A stretch of DNA of 64,000 nt, from contig OZ020255.1 of NCBI GenBank assembly GCA_963971285.1, positions 19,871,046 through 19,935,045 of the forward strand, in the 5' to 3' direction. Each line of letters starts with the position of its first letter. Position 1 is the stretch's first letter. Both the position numbers and the translations under genes were made by a program. The DNA comes from Astropecten irregularis. Taxonomy: Eukaryota > Echinodermata > Asteroidea > Paxillosida > Astropectinidae. Of the stretch, positions 12,829 to 26,190 are shown in pieces. The notes under the pieces were generated by a model. The model made no database searches. It was not told the DNA's origin and saw nothing but the letters and a program-made list of their open reading frames with translations.

Positions 12829-14305
12829 CAAACAGATTTACATGGATAAGCCGCATCATGAAGTGCTTTCGTAATATCGGAGAGGGCTTTCGCAACTTGG
12901 CGACAAACTAATCTTAAAGACAAACACTCGAAAACTTATTTTCGCCAAAATATAGTCACCTCCAGATTGCCAAATGTCAAGATGAAAATGGACCGAAGAT
13001 AAGCGTTTAACACAGCCCACCGCCTTAAGTATAAGCCCTAAGGGGGAAAATAACAAGCTCTACTACAAGAAAAGAAAACAACTTGGAATACCAATTAGAG
13101 AAATTTGACACTCACGACCCAATGAGCGCTTGTCAGAACGTACGTATTAAATAAATGATGTTGTCTTGTTGCCGTTATTGATGGATATTTCCTCAACTGT
13201 TCAATTCTCGAGAGCAAACATCGGATAGCGTCATTCTTCAATTTAGAACGGTTTACTCGCCATTAGATGTTTATCTGACATCTCAAGTAGGAATGGGGAT
13301 GCTGAAAATTCCCTCAAATAAAAATTATCAATTTGAATAGGACATGTCTCCGTTGCTCGGCGGTGTTCAAAAGTAACGGACGGTTTTCTGTATCACGAAC
13401 AATTAGTTGAATTGAAAGATTCGCAGGAACTAATTCCAGTAATGAGTCAATAATTTTGGGAGGGGCGTAGGCACGGCCGTGGGGGGCGTGCCAGCACGGA
13501 AACAAAGTTTCCCGAGATACGTTTTTTTTTCAGTTTATGAATGTGTCACGTTTGCGCCATTTGCGTATAGTTCGATTTCCACGGCCGGCAGTTTCATTCA
13601 TCCGGAAACAGAGCAAAATAGGAGCAACAACAACAACAACGACAACAATAATGTACACATTACGCCACGCGCAACGACGTCATCAAGGCGCCATCTTTAC
13701 TACGACAAAGCAATTTAACGGTGAGAAACCAATAATGTGTGTAACTTGCACTGTATGGGCCAATAAGCCTACTCGTTTGGGCATCTGATATAAAAAAGGG
13801 CACGTTACATGAATGACGTCATGTTAGTATAGGGTCACAATCAAATTGCCCTAGATATTGTTCAGTATCGATCACACAGGTCATGCAGTTGGTTTAACAG
13901 GTCAGTTTTAAGCACTGTATATGTTTCCTTTCTAGATAAAAAAAAGTGATGAAATATACCATCCTCCTTATGCGACGTTTTCGTTTCACTTTGTATAAGC
14001 CTAATAAATAGTATAAATTGAAATTTAGTAATGACTTATTTTGCCTTTTCCTTGAACGACCAGCAACCATCACATCCCTACATGAATATAAATCGATACA
14101 CACGTCCAACTCATAAGTGAAGTTTGTGGTCTTACCACAAAAACAAATAATTGCAAAAAAAGGCAATAAAAAAGGCAACATCAAAGGATTTATTGCTGCT
14201 GTTTCGGATGGATGTTGTCATCTAGCCGGTCAGACCAGTGAGTTGGTCTAATCATGGTGGGTTAGATAACGCCATAAACACCGGTGTGATTTTTATTGAT
14301 TACAG
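12829..14305. other. no gene recognised
   Basis: Includes a CAACAA/CGACAA-rich stretch at about 13624-13650 and a T-run ending in CAG at 13523-13532 that resembles a 3' splice site, but the frames after it carry no known motif. No RNA gene was seen. Confidence 0.45.
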
Positions 14306-14375
14306 AGTAAACTGGTACATGATATCATTGAAGAACATCAATACACGCGTGAAATACAGACGATGGGTAATTAAG
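14306..14375 (+). CDS. candidate 70-nt internal exon
   Basis: A pyrimidine-rich tract ending in TTGATTACAG (acceptor) precedes 70 bases that end TTAAG|GTAATG, followed closely by a second donor-like GGTGAGTATG. One phase is open across the exon (peptide starting VNWYMISLKN). Another phase reads SKLVHDIIEEHQYTREIQTM before a stop near the donor and looks more protein-like, which would favour an earlier donor at ATGG|GTAATT. I recognise no family. Splice-site shape alone supports this, so it may be chance. Confidence 0.2.
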
Positions 14376-14517
14376 GTAATGGTGAGTATGTCGGCTTCTG
14401 TTTTGTCTTGGTTTTGGCTTTCAAATGATTGCTCCAAGACCGATTAAGTCCATCGAATAAGAAATCAAAATACATTGCCAGACCATGCAATTCACTAAAT
14501 GAAGATTCGCTGAGCTT

Positions 14518-14551
14518 TATAAATAAAAACCAGAAGCGATCGTGTCACTTC
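14518..14551 (+). promoter_or_regulatory. candidate core promoter: TATA box plus initiator
   Basis: TATAAATA at 14518-14525 is followed by TCACTTC at 14545-14551, a perfect match to the animal initiator consensus YYANWYY. The initiator A (14547) lies 29 bases downstream of the first T of the TATA box, the canonical spacing. The following 100 bases are A/C-rich and lack an early ATG, as a 5' untranslated leader might. No clear coding exon follows. The pairing could still be chance in AT-rich DNA. Confidence 0.3.
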
Positions 14552-15263
14552 ATTTACAGAAACCAAACCGAGCCAAGAAATCATCCAGCAGAACCGAAAT
14601 AGGAGTCCCTAATTTAATTCCCTGCACCTTCATCAGTCAATGTCCAATATGTGTTCAAGTCATCTTCTGATTAACCTTACTTGAATGAGAAATGAAACCG
14701 AAGAGACGATTACAGGAATGCAATGAAAACACAAACACGGTCCGTTCAACTCCGTGTGACTATTGACACCAAAAGTCCACCTTGACCAAAATAATGAAGG
14801 AATAGTAAGATTAATCGTTGGTGTTTAATTGTTCAACCGTCATTTCTCCGAAATAACTCATCTATCGTTGGGTGGATTTCCACACTGAGGTGTCATCACA
14901 AGTGTATCTGTAACCACCTTTACAGTTCATAGGATTCATCATGACCAGTTTAATTTGTTTTTACTTTTAGATGAACTGTTTCACTTTGAAAACTACTCAG
15001 AACTGTAGCTTTGTTTTGTTTATTTTCACAATTCTGTGGCTATATTCGTCCATTGCAAAGTAAGGAAACCACAGAAACTGTGAAGAGTCGGTCCCTCGAT
15101 CTAAAACAAGACTGATGGTTTCTGGCAAACTTTCTGCACAGCTCGATATTTCACACTTCATCTATATATGGTGTTAAAGGAAACCAGTCCGTATTGAAAC
15201 AAGACTGATTGTCTCTTCACATTGTAAAAAACACTGTAAAAAAGCGCAAACAGTGCAGAAATA

Positions 15264-16077
15264 ATGCTGCTACTGCTGCTGCTGCTGCCTCTGCTGCTAT
15301 TGCATATAAGGCTGCATCCTGCCTCTCTGTTGCTGCCTCTGCTGCTGCATGCTGCTTCTCCTCTGCTACCTCTGCCTCTGCTGTTGCCCCTGCGGCTGCC
15401 TGCTGCCTCTCTGCTGCTGCCTCTGCTGCTACCTTTGCTGCTGCATGCTGCCTCTCTGCTGCTGCATGCTGCTACCTTTGCTGCTGCCTCTGCTGCTGCT
15501 GCCTCTGCTGCTGCATGCTGCATCTCTACTGCTGCCTCTGCTGCTGCCTGCTGCCTCTCTGCTGCTGCCTCTGCTGCTACCTTTGCTGCTGCATGCTGCC
15601 TCTGCTGCTGCTGCATGCTGCCTCTCTGCTGCTGCCTCTGCTGCTGAATGCTGCCTCTCTGCTGCTGAATGCTGCCTCTCTGCTGCTGCCTCTGCTGCTG
15701 AATGCTGCCTCTCTGCTGCTGCCTCTGCTGCTACCTTTGCTGCTGCATGCTGCCTCTGCTGCTGCTGCATGCTGCCTCTCTGCTGCTGCCTCTGCTGCTG
15801 AATGCTGCCTCTCTGCTGCTGCCTCTGCTGCTACCTTTGCTGCTGCATGCTGCCTCTGCTGCTGCTGCATGCTGCCTCTCTGCTGCTGCCTCTGCTGCTG
15901 AATGCTGCCTCTCTGCTGCTGCCTCTGCTACTGCCTCTGCTGTTGCCCATGCTGCTGCCTCTGCTACCGGTACTGCCTCCGCTGTTGCCCATGCTGCTGT
16001 TGCTGTAGCTGCTGCCTCTGCTGCTGTTGCTGCTGTTGCTACTGCCGCCGCTTTAAATACTGCTGCTGGTGCTGCAT
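15264..16077. repeat. CTG-rich compound trinucleotide array with 100-bp higher-order unit
   Basis: About 800 bp is built almost wholly of CTG, CCT and TCT words on the + strand, interrupted by CATG, AATG and ACCTTTG. The marker ACCTTTG occurs at 15431, 15473, 15579, 15733 and 15833; the last two are 100 bp apart with near-identical text between, showing recent tandem duplication. Because 100 is not a multiple of three and CTCT slips also shift phase, the long frames here (230 codons on +, 172 on -) change from poly-Ala to poly-Cys to poly-Leu, which argues that they are not genes. Hairpin-forming CTG repeats are known to be unstable. Confidence 0.9.
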
Positions 16078-17562
16078 GATCCTGCAGATGTATGTATGTC
16101 TTTCGTTTTTCAAGCAAGGACTGTTCGTGATTTGTGGGGCGTGAACTCAATTCCATGCGGGCTTTATGGTGAAAGATGTCACCTGCATTCCAGCATATAG
16201 GATTACTTGCCCTGTCTCGTGTATAATAAAGCTTCTTTGCAAAACCCATTTATTCATAATGCACAATTCCCTTCTGTCCCCCGTGGTCAAACTGTTGCAT
16301 GTTAGCAAGTACGATACTTTGCCTGTTCGCTCAATGTATGGCACAAGGCCCGCTGGAAACAGTATGTTTGATGGTACTCGCCACATTTCTTACGGGCGAT
16401 AGAAAAAAGACCCACAGGCAAATATCATTTGGTGTGAGGTTTTGACTCTGCCCGTAGCATGAAGAAGAGAATATTGAACTCATGTTATACTCGATCAGTC
16501 GGTGCTTTGTATTTTCCCTGCCAAACACTGACCTTGTGTAGGTCAAGTTTGTGTTTGCTGTTTCATATTCCTCATTTTCGGCATCTTCTTTCTTGATTCC
16601 TTCATACTTCGGGTTTAGTGTACAACTACAGATATAAACTATGACTAAAATCATTCCCATTAAGACAACTTGAAAATATCACAAAATATATAATATTTGT
16701 TGCCTTACCAAGTATCTGGTTCTACTCCTGGAAAACGCAGTGCTAAACTCTTTTGCTCACATGAGGACCGATCGACTGTTTGCCAAATACGTTTCAGTTT
16801 ATTTCAACCACTGCACATGGATTTACGTAAAGCTGCAAGACACATTGTTTCTTTTGTTCCCTCGCTTCGTCTCGTACCAGAAACAAAGGCACGATACCCT
16901 GCTCGGACAGCATAAAACATTCGACTAACAAGAAAATCTAGAAAGTTTTCAAAAATATGACCATGGTACTTCACTACTACAGATACAAGACAGGTTAATA
17001 AACACTCAAGAAGTATATAGACACGATTTTGTATTTTCATGACAACAACTTGCATGACCTTTATGAACGTTTATGATGTCAAGACATCGACTTGGTGATG
17101 AACTGGTTAGTGAAACTCCTGACATGACTGGATGAGCAGCTGACCAGATTCATGTTATCAACCGCCATCACCGCCCCAGGCACTCGAAAAAGTCTCCGCC
17201 GCGAGCGTCTATAATTGTAGTTTATGAGGTCCTTAAACGAATACGTACAGTCTTAAGCTTAACGCTATGAGCCTATAGTCTACTTGAAACGCCGCCATAC
17301 AGTCCGCGCTCCTCGTTACAACGGGTGAGTCGTCTAACGGGCAGTTAACAGCCAAACAAGGCTCCTTCATGGTTTGTGTTATGGCGAACAAGTGTCTGAA
17401 CTGGGGGAAATATATTAATCCAGTAAAATCAAAATATAATCCCTGCATCGACTCTATAAATCTCCAGTGTTTTGTTATTAACTCGTTATTTTGGGGAACT
17501 ATTTTTGTTGCATGATTTCCTGTTGATGCATGCAAGTCGAAGAGGACTTGCTTGAACTGATT
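16078..17562. other. no gene recognised
   Basis: Ordinary AT-rich DNA. Short frames overlap on both strands with no motif I recognise. No repeat boundary or RNA gene was seen. Confidence 0.5.
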
Positions 17563-17593
17563 GGGGGGGGGGGGGGGGGAGTGGAGGGGGGGG
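17563..17593. repeat. G17 homopolymer followed by G8
   Basis: Seventeen consecutive G (17563-17579), then AGTGGA, then eight G (17586-17593). Together these could fold into a G-quadruplex. The poly-Pro and poly-Gly peptides read here are artefacts. Confidence 0.9.
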
Positions 17594-20500
17594 TATCTGT
17601 GTTTCAATATGACGCTTTCCGGTCTTCAGAAGTTTATTTTTAGAGATAACGTCTGTATTACCAATGACCTGGTGACACTTTTGGTTAAAGTTGCTATGTG
17701 GGTATTAATACAGTATAATGGCAATTGCTACAAAAGTATGCAAAATCATTTAATCAATAATTCGGGTAAGTTTTGGCCGGGTTTGGCCAGGTACGCTCCC
17801 AACCCAACCTAACCTGCCTGCCAATAATTGGGCTTGACTGGCTAAAACTGCACAATTTGGTTTTAAGCGGTGCCAAAGAAAAACCACTGTAAGACGAACA
17901 TTGCACAAATCTACCCAAGAGTTGTTCCCTGACACAGCGACGGAAATGGTGGCTATTGTTCTGGAAACAATCAATCCCATGGGATATATCCCTATGGTAT
18001 TGTTGTGATATCAAACATTACAGCAACAATATCTTCATGTTTGCCAAACCCTGACCAAGCGATCGCTGACATCCGTTTCCCGCCAAAACCGTCATATCAG
18101 TGACATCACTACGAACCCCCCTCTCTCCATTACATGTGAACAAAGTAACATAGAATATTGATTTAAACATTTTCTTAGGTATCGGTGTAAAGAGCGAAAA
18201 TGAAGAAGAAAATGTTTGAGCGGAAATAACATTTTGCAATATTACAAGACTTCGGCCCTATTTTTAACAGCGGTTTTCGAAATCACAGTCTCATGATGAA
18301 TGGCTCTGACATTGAGAGAAAAAAAAATGACAAACTGCACGAGTTTTCCTCCAGGCTACCGAACATTTCAAGGATCGAATTCGTAATTAAAGGACAGAAA
18401 ACACTATTTTTTCCTGTGAGTGTCAGGTGGTTTGGGCGGGTTTAGACGGTCGATTTCAGGAAATGAGGCAATGAAAAAAGACCGCAATCAACACATGCCT
18501 TTTCTTGACAACGAAAGCAATCAGCCGAGCGTATGTGCTTTTTCACTTTAAGTTTACACTAATTCGAGGACCTAAAAATAAACGGTGTCCACACACTGGA
18601 ACATCCTTTGGACTCACACTCTTATGTAAACGGAATTGGCAAATCACCGAGTTCTCAAGTCGTCATAAAATAGTCTTCAAAACTGTGGTCAAGTCGAAGG
18701 TTTACTCGATGGAAACATTGGATTTTGTACAAGAGCTTTCGATTCAAAACAGCACTTAACGGCCAGATTATTTCTTGTCAGTGTAATTTTTACTTTCAGT
18801 GAAAAGCTATTTAGCCATGTTGCTCTTAAAGTGCTTCAGGGGAAAGCTAGGGCCCTATCGAAAAAAGTCAGACCGACTCAATTCCATGCCTTTGAACCTT
18901 AAACAATATCGTGGTGTCGTAAATTATTCATCATAGAAATGCGGAAATCAAGGCCTTCTAGAAAAAAAAGGGAAAAGAAACACAGACCCTCGTAAATCAT
19001 GCGACTATAGACCAAAACAAACCGAGGCCATCAGCACAAAAAAGTGGGGCAGACTTAAATTGTTTTCACAAATTGTTTGAAGAATGAAAAATGGTTTCCC
19101 CTCATGTACCAGCCTGTCCCACTGCAGTTCTCAGAACATAAATTTCGTTGCGTTTCTCAAGGTTACTTGAGTCGCCAACTTGCACCCACGGTCACTGAAC
19201 TGCGGATAAAAATAGCTACACCGACGAGTATAGGGAAAGGTTGAAGGATATATATATGTCATCAAAAACCCATCATGTGTCCTACTTCTCAATTCGCAGC
19301 TGATTGGTTCAATATTATTCAACTGCCAAACGTGCCTGTTAGGAGAAAACAACATTTTCGACGAACCTTACTGTGAACGTGTAGACGTCCACACAGTGAC
19401 CACACAGCATTTCACTATGGTGCACTGTGTGGACAACTGCCATCATAAGTGAGTCCACATAAGGTAAAACATACGAGGACTTTCCCATCTTGTATGATAA
19501 AGCAAGTTTCTTGGGTAACCCCTCCCAATGGATTGCGATACCAACCGAGGACAGGTTGCAAAATGTGCACCTGTCAGTCTCTTGGCTAAGTTCCCAGTCC
19601 TCAGACCACATTACAAACAATGCCCCTATCTTGCACAATCATGTATGCATGCATATTATTACACAATCCTGAATTGTTTTTCGTTTCGTTCCATTGTTTG
19701 TCATCCTCTCATTGTCTAGACCTATTAGTTTTGGCACATAATCATAATGTCATTCAGTCATCAGAGTCAAACGTACGGGTCATATTCATCCCCATTATTC
19801 TTTCAACCCAAGAGGCCACCCTGGCCTAGAAATCTACAAGTGTTTGTGCCGTTTGCAAAACTTGTTTGCCAGAAACCTAATATTTGCCATTTCCCAGGAC
19901 CCGTCTGCGGACGTGATGTCAGTCCACGTATTCACTGAGGTGCGTTACGTGGACGTATCGCGGTCCGTTAGTCCGCAATGTAAGGTATTTCATGACCTGA
20001 TTTGCTGTAAATTGCACCCCGACAGCGCCCAGCTGTTGTATAGGTACCAGTATTCAACTTGGCCGTTACCCTAGTATCCCTGAAATATAGTATATCTTCT
20101 CTCCTTGCTATCTTTACTACAATGGATGTTGGGATGCATCAGACATCCGCTAGTGCGCGACCAGTACGACATATTACACATGCCCAGGGCTTGTTGCATC
20201 AAACCAACAGGGGCTTCGCGACACACAACCCTCGATCGACCCGAACAAGTCAGAACGAATATGGACGGAGTGAACGTACTTTGTTATTGCAACCGCAGTC
20301 GACTTATGTTCAATTGAATTCCGAAGGAACGTTCACAACATGAATGTTTATTTACAATGCTGCAGGCGTGTGATAGACCCTCCTGTTTTGTTGATCCAGT
20401 CAAGCCCCACTTTGAGGTTTTTTTCTCCAAGTGATGACATCTGCCAAACAGCAGGTGAACTCAAATGGATAGCTTAAATATTATAAGAACACATCAAAAC

Positions 20501-20673
20501 AAAACGAATGCAAATAAATAAATGGAAAATAACAGCATACAACAAAACAGAAACAAAGACAATCAAACGATTGACACCCACTGACTTGATTGTTTCTTTA
20601 TGGTTCCAAAGTACCATTTTCAGACGAAAATGACGAAAAGACGAAAATGTTTGAAAGTTGACAGGCATGTGAA
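17594..20673. other. no gene recognised
   Basis: No domain-bearing frame, RNA gene or element boundary was identified. Overlapping short frames at 19490-20343 lack any motif I can name. Confidence 0.45.
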
Positions 20674-20688
20674 CCCCCCCCCCCCCCC
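20674..20688. repeat. C15 homopolymer
   Basis: Fifteen C followed by ACCCTCCCG; G-rich on the opposite strand and a possible quadruplex or i-motif site. Confidence 0.9.
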
Positions 20689-20689
20689 A

Positions 20690-23600
20690 CCCTCCCGCGA
20701 TGACAGGAATTTGTTGACCATCTGCGAATAAATTTCAGAGATGATTTCAGGTGCGCCAAGAAAATATCTCCGGTCATTTGATGCCGAGTCCATGCATTGA
20801 AATGCAATTTGAGAAATTTGACGTATTGCTATGAACAACAATCATTTTCTAGCTGGTTCTCAGAACGGGAGATTTGAAGATTCCACTCAGTGTATGAAGC
20901 GATCTTTGTCAAAGTGGCTTTATGTACAAGTTTTCCTAGGATGTTATTTTGTATGTAGGTTACAAGTAAGACGTAGGCCCACATAGGCCTATATCTCCCT
21001 TATATACCTATGGATGAGGAAGGAAGGTATGAGAAGTTTTCTATATAGCTATTTTGAGCGAATTTCGCCTGAGACGATTCTACGACTAGTGAACAACAAT
21101 TAAAACAGACGGGACAATCTGAATCAAGGAGATTTTAACACCTTTGATTTAGTTCACGGTTTCACCTGCTATAAATCACAATCAATTACAATTATGGATC
21201 TGCTGATTATTGAAGGCCACTGAATGGCCGTATGAGAGCGAAACAACCCCTTTAAATGTTCGCATGTAATGTCCAAGTTCGTTGACCGAGTTCAGGTCAG
21301 TTGCTATGGTTCCAATTTGCGCTGGGAACCCCAATAGGGTACTATCGCATGGAATTTCAACGCACCATAATTCATTTAATAAGCCTCATTGAAACTGAAA
21401 GCCATGCAGTGACACGGTGAGTATGAAATAGGAAGCTACACTCTTAGGATCCTATAAAACAAGAACGAAAAAAGGAGCAAACAAAACGGAACAAAACAGG
21501 CTCAAAACTATGAAAAAATACTGCCGATCAATTTCAACTGAACATAAGGGGTAACATTATCCCAGTTCAAAGTCTTACAAAGTGTTTCTTATCTGCCCGA
21601 GTGTGTTCCTGGTTTAAAGGGGAAACCTGGTGCAGATAATTCTGTTTTATGGGACGATTCCGAACATCCATCGTCACAACATCACAGTTGGATCACAAAT
21701 TAACTAGCTTTTTGTTCAGGCTATAAACAAAATAATACAAACGCGCACTGACTAGATACGTATAGTGAAGTGGGTTTTAAATTGTTTCAGATTGAGCGAA
21801 GTTGTTGCGTTGGATGTCGTATACATGTAAATAACCTTTGCGAATTTCAGGAGCGCGGCTTGCGGTGACTGGTACCGGGAGAGCTGATTAGAGGAACAGG
21901 CATTCTGAGGTTCCCCAGGGTGGTGGGGGAGGGGGACAGGCGGTAAACGAGGTTCGCTTTCTACTGGTCCTTGGGCGAATCCGACAGGGCTGCTGATGGC
22001 TGAACGCAATACGTGGCGCAGCTAGCGGCAGGCTATAAGCAAACACAGCGTCAGCGACACCAAGTCTTACCACACATCTCACCTTATCAAACAAATCAAA
22101 TTTATAGAGAACGTCTATTTTAAAGCCGTGTAACGTTAACCAAAAGAGAAATACTTTGAGGTTGTCGTCCCGCATCTTAAAATAGTCTACGTTCCAGGCG
22201 ACGTATTCTAACTTCTAAGTGGTTCACAATAATAATAACAAGGCAAAATAGGGAAAAGGGCAAAGTGGAAAGGACTAAAGGAGTTAAAGGGGAGATGAAA
22301 ATGAAGACAAAAACAAAAAGACGAAGCACAAACGCAAATTGGTGTTTCACTTACTGTCCGAGGATTAGGCATTGTTTTTTCTATTGTCCATGTAATACAC
22401 CCAAAGACTTAACATACACGAGTACGTCCTTAGAACAAACTAGGTCGTTTGAGGACAAACATGGTGTCATTGTTATTCCTTTATCATCTTGTCTTCGGTC
22501 CTAATTCACAAGATGTAAAATGCCCTGTTTCCTGGCTTCTCTCTTGAAAATCACATACAATATCATTTAGAAAACTGAATGTTTATAAGTCAACGGACAA
22601 GTTGCCTTTAACATCAGCCGGGCAACCCTCTGCGCGGACAGCAAAGAGCGACCCCATCACAAACTCCTTCAGTGGGTCTTCGGGACCAGAGCTCATAATT
22701 TCATCGACGGAGCGGAGGCCGCAGAACAACCGCCGAGCGACAGAACACCACATTCATACCCACCGGTCCCCTCTTATAAAACACACCTCCCAAGGCATTT
22801 CCCGCCTCTTGCCTTTTACATCGAAGTCACTCTTGAACATGGAAGTGAAATGGCCCTGCCCCCCTGCCTAAAGATGAAATTCTAAACCAATTGAGATATC
22901 AAGTTACAAGCCTGGCTTAAGAGGTAGGACTTGGGCTAGACAAGCGTGCATTCCTCTCCTTCATGAAGACAGTGTGCCTGAGGCATTATCATACATGACA
23001 TACGGTTCACACAAAACAAAATCAAGCAAACAGAGCCACTCACAAAAGACAAATATTACTCTGCATGACTCGGCCTTTCTCTCCTGCTTGGAGGACAAAC
23101 TTCACATCGATATAATTGGATCAATGGCGTCAGATATCATACTTGATTTAGAGATGCAAATATGACAAGACATTACTCGCATGAGTAATCTGACTTCTCC
23201 TAACACACATGCACAGAGCTCTAAGTTGATGACAGGTATGTGTCATTATAATTAGAGCACATCAGGTTATATCCAGCGATACATATTTTAATAAGAGATT
23301 TGACCTCATTTATAACATTGGTCCTGTGCTGTTGCTGTAGCCATTTTGTCATTTTTAGTCCTAATAATAAGTTTGGAAGTCTAATGAAGACATTAAGCAA
23401 CAAATAAATAAACAATAAATAGGGCCTATGTATAATTATAATAATAATCAAATTTTTAAATCAAAATAAAGAATTGTAATGCATTGTCGGGCTTGGACAT
23501 TTCTGCCATAGGTTAAGCTCCTAAGATGGCGTCTATGCAGCGCCATCAATTGCCCAAAATATGGCCTTTATAACTCTGATGAACTAACAATCTGATTGAG

Positions 23601-23949
23601 ACAAAATAGAGTTGTCAACAGGTACTTTAAACTCATTTTACTTACAAGTTTACTTCGAGGACAACATGATATTTTTTAGATGAAGTAAGGTCAATTGCAC
23701 GAGTATGAACTAATGGAATATGACACTTGAGATGTGTGTAATTAAGCAATGCTGGTACTGGGTTCCGGATGACGAAGCAATGGTAATAACGAGCTTTCGG
23801 TTGCTTTTTTCTCTCTGTGGACTGCACAGTTGGACTTTTCCTATTACTTGCTCTCACATGTCTCGTCTTAGTGAACTACCAAAAAGGTTCGTCACCACAC
23901 AGCTACCCAACTCTTCTAGTGGTAACGCACTTTTGCTCACGTGCCCGAG
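20690..23949. other. no gene recognised
   Basis: Includes a TATAAAA at 22775-22781 in a locally GC-richer stretch (22600-22870). The nearest initiator-like match is about 42 bases away, too far for a standard promoter. No exon, RNA gene or repeat boundary was seen. Confidence 0.45.
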
Positions 23950-23978
23950 GGTGCGGCTTATGCGGTGGTGCGGCTTAT
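23950..23978 (+). repeat. direct repeat GGTGCGGCTTAT, two copies 17 bp apart
   Basis: GGTGCGGCTTAT occurs at 23950-23961 and 23967-23978. Paired GTGCGGCTTAT words are familiar from dispersed DNA-transposon repeats in animal genomes, so this may be a fragment of one. No inverted partner was found within the next kilobase. Confidence 0.4.
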
Positions 23979-23979
23979 C

Positions 23980-26187
23980 AGTAGAACTTTTACGACTTGA
24001 GCTGCTGCGGCTCGTGCCTCGTACGCCGAGCGGCTATCCGCGGTATCACAAAAACACTATTTGTGACTTACAAAAAAGGTAACTTTATATGATGTTCACA
24101 TGAGAATCAATATTTCTGTGGGGAAAATTTTAACATAGGCCTATTGAGAAAACCCCTTTTCATGGAAATCTTCCCAAAGTACACGCGATTAATTTTGATG
24201 AAACGCAATAGGAAAGTTTACTAAATTGCACAAAAAAAAACATAAATTTGTTTTTAAACAGTTTGTTTCGTTTTGCAATTTTTCGGAAACAGAAACGTAA
24301 AGGTAATATTCATTGTGATAATGGAATACACGTTCCTTGCTTGTTATGTACTATAAAGCATTCTCGACCATTGGCCATAGGCATGAGGAGTCTGTTGATA
24401 TACATGGTAAACGCGCAGCTATTCAACATAAGATCTATCCAGCATGACATAGGGATCCCATGTTGCTACGACTGTCTTCAACATTGAGATGATTCAATAT
24501 GAGCTCATGTCGCCTAGTCGGATGCACGTGTTTACGTTGTGGGATGTACGGTGAGTGAGGATTGCTCGGTCGACTGCTGAGCGGGGAGGCGATGGGAGAT
24601 CGACGGCATAGAGTGACTGATTAACGGCACGTCACACTTCCAGCCGCGCACGGGAATAATATCTAGTTAGGTCACTCACTCACGATGAGATGGAACAACA
24701 CGCGCCTCTCTACTTCTATTCACGCTCCCGATCAATGACCTGTTCTCTTTCGGCCAAGGGCTCCTATATCTCCCAAGCATTCGTGGGTCCTGCATCATAT
24801 CATCAAGGACACCAAAGGATGATGTCCTCTCGGCAAAGGACGCTTACATCATTGAGCTAATGATAGGGGAGATGGACATAAGAGCTCCGAGGTATATAAA
24901 CACATGAGGATTATGTGCTTTGGGAGCATTAAGGCAGAGTGTCTTTACGCCATAATGGCAATCCCAGCGAACTGTCAGGCATGAACTGAGCCACGGAGAG
25001 GCAGTTGGGTGAATTACAGACATACTGTTGCACGTTGCTGCTGCGTGCTGTGGCTGATTTTGTTGCAGCCTATTTGTTGCTGCTGCTGCTTTTTAGAATT
25101 AGATGTCTGTTGTAACGGACGCTATAGATAAATGGACCTTGCGTTTCCTCCAAATGACATTGGCCAGATATTTCTCAGATAGTACTCATGCAATCACAAG
25201 TCCCTTTGCTGTGTATTGCTGTTATACGGATCAGTGTTAGGTTAGCATAGGCACGGCTTCGCATTAGTTTTCAGCCTAACGACCAAACCAGAACTATTCA
25301 AGGTTAATAACTAATTCGAGCGAGTTTTCCTTCATAACAGACGGCCCTCCCCATCCCATCAAGTGAAGATGAGTCTTCGGATTCACGTGCCACTTTAGAA
25401 CAGACAAACAAAACAACAAAATAGAGTCATTAATAATTCGCAAAATGAAAAAGGACGCGATCCATCATTCGAAAAACAGCGAATCTTGAAAACAGCGGTC
25501 GCATCGAGGCCCGATGACATGCAAGGAGCAAGAAGTACGCGAGTGATTGCTGGGGTAGAATCGCACGCAGAGACCCCTTAGGGAATAGACCCGCGGTGGC
25601 CGAAGTCACGGCATCGGTGTGAAGAGTGGGAAGGGGCAACGGGTTCCGTGGCGATTGAATTTGCTTTCCCGGGCGAAACGATCGGAACGCATGGTAATTA
25701 TTGACGATCCTAGCGATGAAAATCGGACTTGACAATTGAGGCTGAACCAGACACGCCGATCCTATGTAGGTTATTGAGGCGTATACATCAGTATAATTCT
25801 ACCACCACATTGCTTCACATTTAAGTCGCATTCGTTCTCACTGCAAGTTCTCGCTTGCAAATTACAGGACAATTTCGGTTCGTTCCCGTACATTATAGTG
25901 CAGTATACTTAGAATACATAACACTGAAATACGTATGAATACAACGACATTGACGGCCAAAGGGAGGAAGAGGATGCAATTCCTATTGAAAAAGACTCAA
26001 GTTTCATATTTTCTTACCTATATCCGATTTCAGTACGGGAACGACACTGCGATCGAGCGCTATACATGTATGCCTATAGCTGGATAGCGCTTTCATTTGA
26101 TACCTAAAACTTAACATCCGCTAATTACCCAATCTCGCACAATGCCTAAATAGCCTCATGGGTGCTCATATTGTTTCATACACTCTC
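23980..26187. other. no gene recognised
   Basis: Holds a TATATAAA at 24893-24900 without a matching initiator, a short CTG/GTTG tract at 25034-25093 in the same orientation as the larger arrays, and 9-bp inverted GTGAGTGAG/CTCACTCAC arms near 24551 and 24673. A GC-richer patch at 25430-25740 is open for 101 codons on the minus strand but shows no motif I recognise. Confidence 0.45.
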
Positions 26188-26190
26188 ATA

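Noticed and set aside
15158..16249. Long open frames (up to 230 codons on + and 172 on -) through the CTG array
   Set aside because: Residue type switches between Ala, Cys, Leu, Gln and Ser as the repeat slips phase; both strands and several frames are open at once, the signature of a simple repeat and not a gene.
22775..22781. TATAAAA as a core promoter
   Set aside because: Nearest initiator-like match is about 42 bases downstream, outside the usual spacing, and no exon follows.
25430..25735. 101-codon minus frame in a GC-richer patch as an exon
   Set aside because: No motif, no matching splice sites and no protein family recognised.
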